64,000 nt of DNA from Mycobacterium paragordonae (GTDB lineage Bacteria > Actinomycetota > Actinomycetes > Mycobacteriales > Mycobacteriaceae). The position numbers and the translations under genes are program-made. Under the pieces are notes generated by a model. That model worked only from the letters and a program-made list of their open reading frames with translations. It was not told the DNA's origin and ran no database searches. The DNA is taken from the NCBI RefSeq assembly GCF_003614435.1, contig NZ_CP025546.1, positions 3,596,001 through 3,660,000 on the forward strand. The letters are read 5' to 3'. Numbering within the stretch: position 1 is the stretch's first letter; every line of letters begins with the position of its first letter. Below, piece after piece: positions 17,668 to 26,703 of the stretch.

Positions 17668-20181
17668 ATGTCGGTTCGCCAAGTCACCGTCGGCTACTCG
17701 GACGGAACAACCCGGACGATGCCGGTGCGACCGGACCAGTCCATGCTGGATGCCGCCGAAGAACACGGCGTCGCCATCGTCAACGAATGCCAGAGCGGCA
17801 TCTGTGGCACCTGCGTGGCCAGCTGTGCCTCCGGCCAGTACGAGATGGGGCGGACCGAGGGCCTGTCCGACGTCGAGCGCGCGGCCCGGAAGATCCTCAC
17901 GTGCCAGACATTCGCCGCCTCCGATTGCCGTATCGAGCTGCAGTATCCGGCCGACGACAATGCCGCACTACTGGTCACCGGGGACGGTGTGGTGACGGAG
18001 GTCGACCTGGTATCGCCCAGCACCGCCATCCTGAAGCTGGACGTCTCGGGCCTGGGTACGCGGCTGCGCTTCAAAGCCGGCCAGTTCGCGCAGTTGCAGG
18101 TCCCCGGCACCGAGACGTGGCGCAATTACTCCTACGCCCATCCCGAGGGCCGCACCGAACTGGAGTTCATCATCCGGTTGCTGCCCGACGGCGTGATGTC
18201 GAACTATCTGCGCGACCGCGCCAAGCCCGGCGACCGAATTGCCATGCGCTGCAGCAAAGGCAGCTTCTATCTGCGTCCCATCGTGCGACCGGTCATCCTG
18301 GTCGCCGGCGGCACCGGGTTGTCGGCGATCCTGGCGATGGCAGAAAGCTTGACTGCCGAGACGCAGCATCCGGTCTATCTGCTGTACGGCGTGACGGCCG
18401 CGGACGACCTGTGCAAGCTTGACGAACTCACGGCGTTGCGGCGCCGTGTCGCCGCCCTGGAAGTACACGTCATCGTGGCCAATCCGGATGCCGGCTGGGA
18501 TGGGCGCACCGGCCTGGTCACCGATATGCTCGACGAACGCATGCTGGCCGGTGGTGACGCCGACGTCTACCTGTGCGGTCCGGCGGCGATGGTCGAAGCG
18601 ACCCGAACGTGGCTGGACAACAACGGGTTCCAGCGTGTCGGCCTGTACTACGAGAAATTCGTCCCCAGCGGCGCCGCCCGCCGGCGCACCGCGACGCGGG
18701 TCGACTACGCGACCGTGGACATCGGTGAAGTGCGCCGGCGCGGTCGCGGCACCGCGGTGGTGATCGGCGGCAGCATCGCCGGCATCGCCGCGGCCAAGGT
18801 GTGCAGCGAGACCTTCGAACGCGTCATCGTGCTCGAAAAGGACGACCCGCACCGACGCCGCGAGGGCCGGCCCGGCGCCGCGCAGGGCTGGCACCTGCAC
18901 CACCTGCTCACCGCCGGGCAGATCGAGCTGGAGCGATTCTTTCCCGGCATCGTCGACGACATGGTGCGCGAAGGCGCCTTCAAGGTCGACATGGCGGCCG
19001 AATACCGGATCCGGCTTGGCGGCTCCTGGAAGAAGCCCGGCACCAGCGACATCGAAATCGTCTGCGCCGGCAGGCCCTTGCTGGAGTGGTGCGTGCGGCG
19101 CCGGCTGGACGACGAACCTCGCATCGACTTCCGCTACGAGTCGGAGGTCACCGACCTGGTGTTCGACCGCGAGAACAATGCGGTCATCGGTGTCGCCGTG
19201 GGGGCCGAATCCGAGGTGATCCCCGCAGAATTCGTCGTCGACGCATCCGGCAAGAACACCCGTGTCCCAGAGTTCCTGGACCGCATCGGCATCGGCGCGC
19301 CGGAGGTGGAGCAGGACATCATCAACTGCTTCTACTCGACGATGCAACACCATGTTCCGCCCGAGCGGCAATGGCAGGACAAGGTCATGGTGATCTGTTA
19401 CGCCTACCGCCCGTTCGAGGACACCTACGCGGCGCAGTACTACACCGACAGCTCCCGCACCCTGCTGTCCACCTCGCTGGTGGCCTACAACTGCTATTCG
19501 CCGCCCCGGACTGCCAAGGAGTTTCGCGAGTTCGCCGATCTGATGCCCTCGCCAGTGGTGGGGGAGAACATCGACGGCCTGGAACCGGCGTCGGCGATCT
19601 ACAACTTCCGCTATCCGAACATGCTGCGACTGCACTACGAGAAGAAGCGCAATCTGCCGCGCGCCCTACTGGCCGTCGGTGACGCCTACACCAGCGCCGA
19701 CCCGGTGTCGGGTCTGGGAATGAGCCTGGCGCTCAAGGAAGTCCGGGAGATGCAGCAGCTGCTGGCCAAGTACGGTCCCGGGCACCGTGATCTGCCTCGC
19801 CGCTACTACCGGACGATCGCCAAGATGGCCGACACCGCCTGGTTCGTCATCCGCGAACAGAACCTGCGGTTCGACTGGATGAAGGACGTGGACAAGAAGC
19901 GCCCGTTCTACTTCGGCGTGCTGACCTGGTACATGGACCGCCTGCTGGAGTTGGTGCACGACGACCTCGACGCCTACCGCGAGTTCCTCGCCGTCGTCCA
20001 TCTGGTCAAGCCTCCCTCGGCGTTGATGAAGCCGGGCATAGCCGGGCGCGTGATCGGCAAGTGGGCGCGCACCCGGCTGTCGGGAGAGAAGACCCTCATC
20101 GCCCGCAACTACGAAAACCGTTCGGTACCAACTCAGCCCGCCAACGAGCTGGTCGGCGCCGCCGCCGGTGACGGACACTGA
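17668..20181 (+). CDS. Fusion of 2Fe-2S ferredoxin, FNR-type reductase and FAD oxidoreductase (mel2, Rv1937-like)
   Basis: 837 aa, close to the 839 aa I recall for Rv1937. Residues 1-95 form a plant-type 2Fe-2S ferredoxin with Cys41, Cys46, Cys49 and a fourth Cys in ILTCQ. Residues about 105-335 form an FAD/NAD reductase: RNYSYAHP for FAD, VAGGTGLSAI for NAD, and YLCGPAAMV. From about 365 a second FAD domain starts with VVIGGSIAGIAAAKV and later has ALLAVGDAYTSADPVSGLGMSLAL, as in FAD monooxygenases and geranylgeranyl-reductase-like proteins. So one chain could carry electrons from NAD(P)H to a flavin active site. AGGAAGGG precedes the start. Confidence 0.87.
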   Translation: MSVRQVTVGYSDGTTRTMPVRPDQSMLDAAEEHGVAIVNECQSGICGTCVASCASGQYEMGRTEGLSDVERAARKILTCQTFAASDCRIELQYPADDNAALLVTGDGVVTEVDLVSPSTAILKLDVSGLGTRLRFKAGQFAQLQVPGTETWRNYSYAHPEGRTELEFIIRLLPDGVMSNYLRDRAKPGDRIAMRCSKGSFYLRPIVRPVILVAGGTGLSAILAMAESLTAETQHPVYLLYGVTAADDLCKLDELTALRRRVAALEVHVIVANPDAGWDGRTGLVTDMLDERMLAGGDADVYLCGPAAMVEATRTWLDNNGFQRVGLYYEKFVPSGAARRRTATRVDYATVDIGEVRRRGRGTAVVIGGSIAGIAAAKVCSETFERVIVLEKDDPHRRREGRPGAAQGWHLHHLLTAGQIELERFFPGIVDDMVREGAFKVDMAAEYRIRLGGSWKKPGTSDIEIVCAGRPLLEWCVRRRLDDEPRIDFRYESEVTDLVFDRENNAVIGVAVGAESEVIPAEFVVDASGKNTRVPEFLDRIGIGAPEVEQDIINCFYSTMQHHVPPERQWQDKVMVICYAYRPFEDTYAAQYYTDSSRTLLSTSLVAYNCYSPPRTAKEFREFADLMPSPVVGENIDGLEPASAIYNFRYPNMLRLHYEKKRNLPRALLAVGDAYTSADPVSGLGMSLALKEVREMQQLLAKYGPGHRDLPRRYYRTIAKMADTAWFVIREQNLRFDWMKDVDKKRPFYFGVLTWYMDRLLELVHDDLDAYREFLAVVHLVKPPSALMKPGIAGRVIGKWARTRLSGEKTLIARNYENRSVPTQPANELVGAAAGDGH

Positions 20182-20194
20182 AAGAGAGTCGAGC

Positions 20195-21250
20195 ATGGAT
20201 CATCGGAATCTGAACTGCGGGGGTACCCGAATCCACGCGGTAGAACAGGGCCCAGCCGAGGGCCCGTTGGTGGTGCTGATCCACGGCTTTCCGGAGTCGT
20301 GGTATTCGTGGCGGCATCAGATTCCCGCCCTCGCCGCCGCCGGCTACCGGGTGGTCGCCATCGATCAGCGCGGATACGGACGATCGTCGAAGTACTTCCT
20401 GAACTCCGCCTACCGCATCAAAGAACTGGTCGGCGACATCGTCGGCGTCATCGACGCGTACGGCCAGGACACGGCGTTCGTCGTCGGACACGACTGGGGC
20501 GCGCCGGTAGCCTGGACCTTCGCCTGGTTGCACCCGGAGCGGTGCGCCGGGGTGGTCGGCATCAGTGTTCCATTTGCCGGCCGCGGCGTTATCGGCTTGC
20601 CGGGCAGTCCTTTCGGCGAACACCGCCCCAACGATTACCACCTGGAACTGGCCGGCGAGGGCCGGGTCTGGTACCAGGACTACTTCTCCGCGCAAGACGG
20701 GATCATCGCCGAGATCGAAGAGGACGTACGGTCCTGGCTGCTCGGTCTGACCTACACGGTCTCGGGCGAGGGGATGATCGCGGCGACCAAGGCCGCCGTC
20801 GATGCCGGCGTCGACCTGACCGCCATGGACCCCATTGACGTGATCCGCGCGGGCCCGCTCTGCATGGCGCAGGGCGCGAAGCTCAAGGACGCGTTCGTTT
20901 ATCCCGAGACCATGCCGTCCTGGTTCACCGACGCCGACGTCGATTTCTATACGGCGGAATTCGAGCGCTCCGGCTTCGGCGGGCCGCTGAGCTTCTATCA
21001 CAACATCGACAACGACTGGCACGATCTGGCCGACCAGGAAGGCAAACCGCTCACACCGCCGGCCTTGTTCATCGGTGGTCAGTACGACGTCGGCACCACC
21101 TGGGGAGCCGAAGCCGTCGAACGGGCCGACGAGGTGATGTCGAACTACCACGGCACCCACATGATCGCGGATGTGGGCCACTGGATTCAGCAGGAAGCGC
21201 CCGAGGAAACCAACCGGCTGCTGCTGAATTTCCTTGACGGAGTTCGCTAG
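20195..21250 (+). CDS. ephB: Epoxide hydrolase EphB
   Basis: This 351-aa alpha/beta-hydrolase epoxide hydrolase is close to the 356 aa I recall for Rv1938. It shows HGFPESWYSWR (oxyanion hole), the nucleophile Asp100 in GHDWGAP, the lid tyrosines region and the C-terminal DVGHWIQQEAP with the catalytic His. It opens epoxides to diols through a covalent ester. The ATG at 20195 has AAAGAGAG upstream. It lies inside the mel2 operon between the flavoprotein fusion and the flavin reductase, so its substrate is probably a product of one of the oxygenases. Confidence 0.92.
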   Translation: MDHRNLNCGGTRIHAVEQGPAEGPLVVLIHGFPESWYSWRHQIPALAAAGYRVVAIDQRGYGRSSKYFLNSAYRIKELVGDIVGVIDAYGQDTAFVVGHDWGAPVAWTFAWLHPERCAGVVGISVPFAGRGVIGLPGSPFGEHRPNDYHLELAGEGRVWYQDYFSAQDGIIAEIEEDVRSWLLGLTYTVSGEGMIAATKAAVDAGVDLTAMDPIDVIRAGPLCMAQGAKLKDAFVYPETMPSWFTDADVDFYTAEFERSGFGGPLSFYHNIDNDWHDLADQEGKPLTPPALFIGGQYDVGTTWGAEAVERADEVMSNYHGTHMIADVGHWIQQEAPEETNRLLLNFLDGVR

Positions 21251-21252
21251 TC

Positions 21253-21762
21253 ATGGTCGGGCTGGCAGCCGATCGCCTCGACGACGCCGCGCTGCGACGG
21301 GCATTCGGTTGCTTCCCGTCCGGGGTGGTCGCGGTCTGCGCTGCGCTGGACGGGTTCCCGGTCGGCATGGCCGCAAGTTCGTTCACGGCAGTATCCCTTG
21401 ACCCGCCGCTGGTGTCGGTCTGCATCCAGCACAGTTCGACGACGTGGCCGCGGTTACGGGAGCGGCCCTACCTCGGCGTCAGCGTGCTGGCCGAGGGGCA
21501 CGACGACGCGTGTATCAGCCTGTCTCGCAAGACCGGAGACCGGTTCGCCGGCGTCGGCTGGACCGAGCGGCCCAGTGGCGCCGTGGTGGTCCACGGGTCG
21601 ACCGCCCAGCTGGACTGCCGCCTGCGCGACGAGATCCCGGCCGGTGACCACCTCATCGCCCTGCTCGAAATATGCTCGCTGCACGCCGATCCCGATGCAT
21701 CGCCACTAATCTTTCACGGCAGCCGTTTTCGCCGACTCACGACCACGGGGGAGCGCACATGA
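21253..21762 (+). CDS. Flavin reductase domain protein (mel2, Rv1939-like)
   Basis: This 169-aa flavin-reductase-like protein (HpaC/DIM6 fold) has FGCFPSGVVAVCA, AASSFTAVSLDPPLVSVCI and GDHLIALLEI, which are the typical FMN-binding blocks. It should reduce FMN with NAD(P)H and hand it to the luciferase-like enzyme. The start is two bases after the ephB stop, and its TGA overlaps the ATG of ribA1 (ATGA), so the chain of mel2 genes is translationally coupled. Length is near the 171 aa I recall for Rv1939. Confidence 0.85.
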   Translation: MVGLAADRLDDAALRRAFGCFPSGVVAVCAALDGFPVGMAASSFTAVSLDPPLVSVCIQHSSTTWPRLRERPYLGVSVLAEGHDDACISLSRKTGDRFAGVGWTERPSGAVVVHGSTAQLDCRLRDEIPAGDHLIALLEICSLHADPDASPLIFHGSRFRRLTTTGERT

Positions 21763-22829
21763 AGACCACCGACGTCCGGGTGCGGCGTGCGGTCACCGCG
21801 ATCGCCGCCGGGCAGCCCGTCGTTCTCACCGACGGGACCGCCGGCGACGGTTTCCTGGTTTTCGCGGCAGCCGCCGCCACCGCGAGCCTGCTGCACTTCA
21901 CCGTCCGGCACACATCGGGTTATGTGCGAGTGGCGTTGCCAGCCGACGAGTCCGCGCGGCTGCAGCTTCCGCCGATGTGCCATGGTGACAGCCCGGACTG
22001 CGTCTCGGTGGACGTACGCGGAACAGGAACCGGCATCTCCGCGGCGGATCGGGCGAAAACCATTGCGGCACTGGGGTCTGCCGCCACGGTCGCATCGGAC
22101 CTGCGGCGCCCGGGCCACGTCCTCCCGGTGCAGGCCGGCGCCGACGGTGTGCTGGGCCGGCGCGGCGCAGCCGAAGCCGCATCCGACCTGGCGTGGCTGG
22201 CCGGGCGGGGACGGGCCGCGGGCTTGTGTGAGATCGTCTCGCGCCGCAACCCCGTGCTGGTCGCCCGTGGTGGGGAGTTGATCGAGTTCGCGGTGGAGCA
22301 CGGGCTCGCCGTGGTCTCCATCTCCGAACTGGTGGCTTATCGGCGCCGGACCGAACCACAGGTGATCCGGCTGGCCGAGGCCGTGCTGCCGACCTGGGCC
22401 GGGAATTCCCGCGTCATCGGCTTCCGCGACGTGCACGACGGCGGCGAGCATTTGGCGGTGATCATTGGCGCCGCCGATGCGGGTGTGCCTGTGCCGCTGC
22501 ATGTCCACGTCGAGTGCCTCACCGGAGATGTGTTCGGCTCCAAGGCTTGTCGCTGCAGCGGCGAACTCAACAGTGCGCTGAACCGGATGTCGGCCCAGGG
22601 CAGCGGAGTCGTGCTGTACCTGCGTCCGGCCGGATCACCCCGTGCCTGCGGCTTGTTCGCGCGGGATGACGCCGGTGACCCCACCGCGGAAGCCGTCGCC
22701 TGGATGCTCCGTGACCTCGGGGTGTATGCCCTCAAACTCGCTGACGACATGCCAGGATTTGGTCTGGTGCTGTTCGGGGCGATCCGCGAGCACGGCGTGG
22801 ATGCTCAGCCCTGGGCAGCGGCCGGCTGA
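21759..22829 (+). CDS. ribA1: RibA1, degenerate RibBA-type protein
   Basis: 356 aa. The N-terminal half is related to 3,4-dihydroxy-2-butanone-4-phosphate synthase and the C-terminal half to GTP cyclohydrolase II. The acidic loop DDxxRENEGD is absent (residues 25-33 read DGTAGDGFL), and the RxGHTEA histidine motif reads RRGAAEA near 134. TGISAADRAKTI is kept. In the second domain the zinc cysteines are kept (Cys253, Cys264, Cys266 in ECLTGDVFGSKACRC), but the YLRQEGRGIGL motif is replaced by YLRPAGSPRACGL. Both activities are therefore doubtful. It overlaps the flavin-reductase gene by four bases, as Rv1940 does in mel2. Confidence 0.85.
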   Translation: MKTTDVRVRRAVTAIAAGQPVVLTDGTAGDGFLVFAAAAATASLLHFTVRHTSGYVRVALPADESARLQLPPMCHGDSPDCVSVDVRGTGTGISAADRAKTIAALGSAATVASDLRRPGHVLPVQAGADGVLGRRGAAEAASDLAWLAGRGRAAGLCEIVSRRNPVLVARGGELIEFAVEHGLAVVSISELVAYRRRTEPQVIRLAEAVLPTWAGNSRVIGFRDVHDGGEHLAVIIGAADAGVPVPLHVHVECLTGDVFGSKACRCSGELNSALNRMSAQGSGVVLYLRPAGSPRACGLFARDDAGDPTAEAVAWMLRDLGVYALKLADDMPGFGLVLFGAIREHGVDAQPWAAAG

Positions 22830-22866
22830 GAATTGAAGTGGACACACATGACGCAAAAAGAAGCAA

Positions 22867-23637
22867 ATGACGCATAACGACCTGGCCGGTAAAGCGGCGA
22901 TCGTCACCGGGGCCGGCGCCGGAATAGGCCTGGCGGTGGCGCAGCGGCTGGCGAGCGAGGGCTGCCAGGTGCTGTGCGCGGACATCGACGCCGCGGCGGC
23001 AGAAACCGCGGCCACCAAGATCGGCCATGGCGCGGTCGGTCACCAAGCCGATGTCAGCGATGAAGAGCAGGTCATCGCCATGGTGCAGGTGTGCGTCACG
23101 TTGTTCGGCGGCGTGGACAAACTCGTCGCCAATGCCGGCGTCGTTCATTTCGCCTCGCTCGTCGACACTTCGGTCGAGGACTTCGACCGGGTCATCGGGA
23201 TCAACCTGCGCGGTGCCTGGTTGTGCACCAAACATGTTGCGCCGCAGATGATCAAGCGGGGTGGCGGAGCCATCGTGAACATGTCGTCACTGGCCGGCCA
23301 CATCGCAGTGGGTGGATCCGGTGCCTACGGCATGTCCAAGGCCGCAATCAGCCACCTGAGTCGGATCACCGCTGCCGAGTTGCGTGCGTCCAACATTCGC
23401 GCCAACGCGCTGTTGCCCGCCTTCGTCGACACCCCGATGCAGCAGACGGCGATGACGATGTTCGACGAAGCCCTCGGCGAGGGCGGCGCCCGGACGATGA
23501 TCGCCCGCCTGCAGGGCCGGATGGCCGCCCCCGAGGAGATGGCGAGCATCGTCGCTTTCCTGCTCTCCGACGATGCGGCGATGATCACCGGAACCACTCA
23601 GATCGCCGACGGCGGAACGGTCGCCGCGCTCTGGTGA
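22867..23637 (+). CDS. Short-chain dehydrogenase (mel2, Rv1941-like)
   Basis: This 256-aa classical SDR has the same length as I recall for Rv1941. It has TGAGAGIG, the NAG motif in VANAGVV, MSSLAGH, the YGMSK catalytic pair and the C-terminal DGGTVAALW. It should oxidise an alcohol formed by the upstream oxygenases or by EphB. It closes the mel2 operon and converges on mce3R. A second ATGACGCA occurs 19 bases upstream at 22848 but opens only a ten-codon frame. Confidence 0.88.
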   Translation: MTHNDLAGKAAIVTGAGAGIGLAVAQRLASEGCQVLCADIDAAAAETAATKIGHGAVGHQADVSDEEQVIAMVQVCVTLFGGVDKLVANAGVVHFASLVDTSVEDFDRVIGINLRGAWLCTKHVAPQMIKRGGGAIVNMSSLAGHIAVGGSGAYGMSKAAISHLSRITAAELRASNIRANALLPAFVDTPMQQTAMTMFDEALGEGGARTMIARLQGRMAAPEEMASIVAFLLSDDAAMITGTTQIADGGTVAALW

Positions 23638-23645
23638 GCTCCGGG

Positions 23646-23668
23646 TCGCCACCAAACCCCCGTGGCGA
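23646..23668. terminator. GC-rich hairpin between mel2 and mce3R
   Basis: TCGCCAC at 23646-23652 pairs with GTGGCGA at 23662-23668 across a nine-base loop. It lies in the 41-base gap between two convergent genes. There is no T run, so it would be an L-shaped, GC-rich terminator of the kind proposed for mycobacteria. It could serve both strands. Confidence 0.45.
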
Positions 23669-23678
23669 TCGCGAGACC

Positions 23679-24857
23679 TCAGGACCGACTGGTCAGGATG
23701 GACAACGCGATCGCGGTGATCTCGTCGGCAACTCCGGCGTAGCGGGTGAGATGCCATGTCCGAGCGACGTCTTCGATGAAGCTGATCGCGGCGGCAACCA
23801 ACAGCCGCGCCTCGACGGCGGTGCTGGACGGAATCAGATCGATCCACACCGCCTCGCGGTCGGCCTGATTGCGCAGGTAACTGTCACGCACTTCGGCAGA
23901 GGCGTAGGACAATTCGGTGACACAGACCGCGACCAGGTCGGGCGCGTCCAGGCTGATCCGGACATGCCCCTCGACAAGTCGACGGAGGCGTTGTGCCGCT
24001 TCAGATTCCAGACGCAACGCACGGATGGCTTCCAGGCTGCGCCATTCGTCAAGCCGCCGGATGAGGGCGTCCAGGATCGCCTGCTTGGACGAGAAGGAGC
24101 GATACAGTCCCGGCCCGGCGATGCCCGCACCCTTGGCGATCTCGCTGGTGCTGACCGCGGGATACCCCTGCGCGCGAAACAGCCGCGCACCGGTAGCCAG
24201 CAGTGTCTCGTAGCGGGAGAACAGCACGTCCGGCTCCGCGCCCGTCCCGAGCGGTTGCAGTCGGGCGGTGGGGGGTGTCCGCGCCGCCGCCATACAGGCT
24301 TGATACAGCAGGGTTTTGAGGTCCTCGGCCGGCAGCGTCAGGTTGTGCCGACCCAGGCTGGTCAGGGTGCTGGACACCGCCCATGCCCGCAGTTCGGAAT
24401 GTGGCGGGCTCAGGCCGGGCACCTCCAGTAGGACACTCTCGCGCATGCCGGCGACGATCGCGTTGATCCGCCGCCGCACCTGGGCACGGTCACCTTCGTT
24501 GAGATACCGCGCTTCTCGCTGCCACAGCACGGTCAGCGCGCGCGAAGCCACGGCCGCGGCGATGAGATCCGGCAGGTCGACGCTCAGCGGCCGGGGTTCG
24601 AGCTCCGACTCGCCATCGGTGAGACGGCGCGCACTCTGATACTGATCCTGTCCGGTCCGGATCGCTTCGGCGAGCAGGGCCTGCTTGTTGTCGTAGTGCC
24701 GGTAGAGCGCCCGGGCGGTGACGCCGGCCGCCTCGGCGATGTCCTCCAGCTTGACCGAGTGGAAGCCGCGATCGATGAACAGACCGACTGCCTGGTCGAG
24801 GATCTGTTGCTTGCGGTCTTTGGGCCGGCGGCGCACGGGTTGGACGACGGTCTCCAT
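23679..24857 (-). CDS. mce3R: Double TetR-domain repressor Mce3R
   Basis: 392 aa with two complete TetR units in one chain. The first helix-turn-helix is near residues 15-60 ([32 protein letters not shown]). The second is near 215-260 ([39 protein letters not shown]). This tandem architecture and size match Mce3R (406 aa in M. tuberculosis, from memory), the repressor of mce3, mel2 and the echA13 operon. Here it sits directly between its two known targets. The ATG at 24857 has AAGGGG upstream. Its effector is probably a lipid-like molecule, but this cannot be read from sequence. Confidence 0.9.
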   Translation of the reverse strand: METVVQPVRRRPKDRKQQILDQAVGLFIDRGFHSVKLEDIAEAAGVTARALYRHYDNKQALLAEAIRTGQDQYQSARRLTDGESELEPRPLSVDLPDLIAAAVASRALTVLWQREARYLNEGDRAQVRRRINAIVAGMRESVLLEVPGLSPPHSELRAWAVSSTLTSLGRHNLTLPAEDLKTLLYQACMAAARTPPTARLQPLGTGAEPDVLFSRYETLLATGARLFRAQGYPAVSTSEIAKGAGIAGPGLYRSFSSKQAILDALIRRLDEWRSLEAIRALRLESEAAQRLRRLVEGHVRISLDAPDLVAVCVTELSYASAEVRDSYLRNQADREAVWIDLIPSSTAVEARLLVAAAISFIEDVARTWHLTRYAGVADEITAIALSILTSRS

Positions 24858-24913
24858 CTCGCCGAACCCCTTTCTGCGCGCCGGAACTACAAATCCTGCC
24901 AGACAAGTGTGGC

Positions 24914-25306
24914 CTAGAGCCGCAGGCCGCTCTGTGCTTCGAAGTCCGCCAGGTCGAAGTAGTCACTGAAGCGGGTGATCTTGCCGTTCTTGACTTCGAA
25001 AACGCCGGTGACCGGCAGCACGACTTTGCGACCGTCGTTCATGGTGAAGTAGTCGATGCGCTCGGCCAGCACCAGACCGGGCGCTGCCGCCAACGAGACC
25101 ACATCGAGTTTGGCAGCGGAGAACGCGTCCAGAAAACCTTGGAACACGGCGCGGATGCCGTCGATGCCCTCGATCGGCTGGACCGGGACGTTGTGATAGA
25201 CCGCGTCGTCGGCAAAGCCGTCGCAGATCGTGTCGAGGTTGCGCGACCCCCAGGACCCGAGGAAGTCACGAACGATCTGCTCACTGTTTTCCGTGGTTTC
25301 GGTCAT
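24914..25306 (-). CDS. Limonene-1,2-epoxide hydrolase-like protein
   Basis: This 130-aa NTF2-fold protein keeps the active-site set of Rhodococcus limonene epoxide hydrolase: Tyr37 and Asn39 (YHN), Arg83 and Asp85 (ERID) and Asp115 (SDYFD). The spacing between Tyr and Arg is identical to that enzyme (46 residues). It should open an epoxide by direct water attack. An alternative ATG at 25321 would add MYLGI; neither start has a clear Shine-Dalgarno. It lies upstream of mce3R on the same strand, with a third copy of the proposed Mce3R operator directly in front. The closest named M. tuberculosis relative would be EphG. Confidence 0.8.
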   Translation of the reverse strand: MTETTENSEQIVRDFLGSWGSRNLDTICDGFADDAVYHNVPVQPIEGIDGIRAVFQGFLDAFSAAKLDVVSLAAAPGLVLAERIDYFTMNDGRKVVLPVTGVFEVKNGKITRFSDYFDLADFEAQSGLRL

Positions 25307-25311
25307 AATGC

Positions 25312-25397
25312 CAAGATACATCAGTGAGGTATAGACAAGCTATTGCTTGTGTTTACGTCAGATTTTGGCTAGGCAGGGCAGTATCGACGATAGACAT
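25312..25397. promoter_or_regulatory. Third proposed Mce3R operator, upstream of the epoxide hydrolase-like gene
   Basis: On the minus strand this region reads ATGTCTATCGTCGATAC (from 25397) and GATGTATCTTG (GTATCTTG from 25319). The two boxes are 78 bp apart start to start, exactly as at 16361/16439 and 28470/28392. Between them lies ACAAGC-TATT-GCTTGT, a perfect inverted repeat (25335-25350) whose CAAG falls within one base of the CCAAG box of the other copies. GTATCTTG lies only a few bases before the start codon, so binding would block initiation. Confidence 0.7.
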
Positions 25398-25408
25398 AAT
25401 TTGGAGCA

Positions 25409-26587
25409 TCAACCCAAGTCGGGCACACTTGCCAACCGGACATACGCCGACGCGGCCTCCGCGCGATTGGTCGCGTTGAGCTTGCGCAGCACCCTCTTGA
25501 CGTGTGACTTGACCGTGCCCGCCGAGATCACCAGCTCGTCGGCGATCTGCTGGTTGGTGCGGCCGGCCGCCATCAGCCGCAGCACTTCCACCTCGCGGCG
25601 GGTCAGCATGGCCATCACCCGCGTCTGCACCTCCGCCAAAGACCTTGCGGCGGGGCTGCGTTCAACCGGTTCGATCTTGCGCAGGTCCAGATCCGCGTCC
25701 TGCAGGGCGCGGGCCGCCTCGTCGGCGGAGGCCAGCGCACGCAGCACTTCGCTGTGCTGCCGGCGCATCCGCTCCAGCAGAACCGTGCGCTCGTAGGCAT
25801 ATCCGAAACCTTCGGCGAATGCCCACACCGTGTCGCGGTCGATCTCGTCGACGATGCGCCCCGAATAGAGCCGGTCGGCATGCAGGAACCCGATCACCTT
25901 GCCCGTCGGCATCACCGGTGCGGCCACGTAGGAGTGCGTCAGCGAGAAATCCACGATCGGCCGGTTGACCCGCGGATCGTTGCGCGCGTCGCGCACGATG
26001 GCGGGTGCGTGGCGGCGGATCATCTGCGTCTCGATCAGCATGTGATCCAGTAGCGGCGCCACCGACTGGGCGAAGGTGACCATCTTCTCCGCACCCACCG
26101 TGTCGGCCCCGAAGTAGGCCGATTCCATGACCATTCGGCCCTCGTGCACCCGGAACAGCACGGCGCGGTCGAACCCGCACGACTCCACCAGCTCGCGCGG
26201 CGCCCGGTCGACGATCGTCGCCACATCGTCGACCGCACGCAATTTGCTCAACGCCTCCTGCACGGCCAACAGCGCGAATGTGCGCCGCTTAGCACCGTCC
26301 TCGATCAGCTCCCGTTCCAGTGCGCACAGGTCCAGCAGCGACTCCAACGCATCGGTCGCGGGCAGTTGCCCGGCGGCCTCGAGCGCGTTGCGCACCACTG
26401 CGGCCTTGGCGTCGATGGCCTCGGCCACGACCGCCAACGGGTCGTCCGTGGGATCTACCCCGCACCCGTCGAACGCATCGCGGTAGCGGCGCGCGGCGTC
26501 TGTCTCCCGCAGCGGACGCGACTGCCAGCCGGGGTGGTCGCCGTCGGCCAGCGTCCCGAGGAGCTGGTCATCGATCACGATGCTCAC
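25409..26587 (-). CDS. GAF-domain LuxR family regulator
   Basis: About 392 aa. A GAF-like domain occupies roughly residues 110-280 ([42 protein letters not shown]). A LuxR-type helix-turn-helix is at the C-terminus ([38 protein letters not shown]). Such regulators in mycobacteria often sit beside catabolic genes and sense small molecules. The start is ambiguous: GTG at 26587 or 26578, with GGGAGGA upstream. It is divergent from the P450 gene and may control it through the CCCC/GGGG elements in the gap. Confidence 0.8.
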   Translation of the reverse strand: MSIVIDDQLLGTLADGDHPGWQSRPLRETDAARRYRDAFDGCGVDPTDDPLAVVAEAIDAKAAVVRNALEAAGQLPATDALESLLDLCALERELIEDGAKRRTFALLAVQEALSKLRAVDDVATIVDRAPRELVESCGFDRAVLFRVHEGRMVMESAYFGADTVGAEKMVTFAQSVAPLLDHMLIETQMIRRHAPAIVRDARNDPRVNRPIVDFSLTHSYVAAPVMPTGKVIGFLHADRLYSGRIVDEIDRDTVWAFAEGFGYAYERTVLLERMRRQHSEVLRALASADEAARALQDADLDLRKIEPVERSPAARSLAEVQTRVMAMLTRREVEVLRLMAAGRTNQQIADELVISAGTVKSHVKRVLRKLNATNRAEAASAYVRLASVPDLG

Positions 26588-26629
26588 TGTCCTCCCGCCG
26601 GCCCACGGATGCGAGAGAATCCCGAAATT

Positions 26630-26666
26630 CCCCTCGTACGGGGGCAGGAGTCCTCCCCAACGGGGG
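26630..26666. promoter_or_regulatory. Two inverted CCCC-GGGG elements between LuxR regulator and P450
   Basis: CCCC-TCGTAC-GGGGG (26630-26644) is followed by CCCC-AAC-GGGGG (26655-26666). The centres are about two helical turns apart, in the 116-base divergent promoter region. The arrangement suggests a pair of operator half-sites for the adjacent LuxR-type regulator. This is inference. Confidence 0.4.
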
Positions 26667-26703
26667 ATCGCTTTGTGATCGCCACCGGCCGAAGCTGATC
26701 GGC

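Noticed and set aside
17968..19635. A 555-codon minus-strand frame opposite the mel2 flavoprotein fusion
   Set aside because: The plus strand encodes the complete ferredoxin-reductase protein. The antisense frame has no recognisable domain.
26320..26703. N-terminal extension of the P450 frame
   Set aside because: It overlaps the LuxR gene antisense and has no P450 features. The ATG at 26704 gives a normal P450 length.
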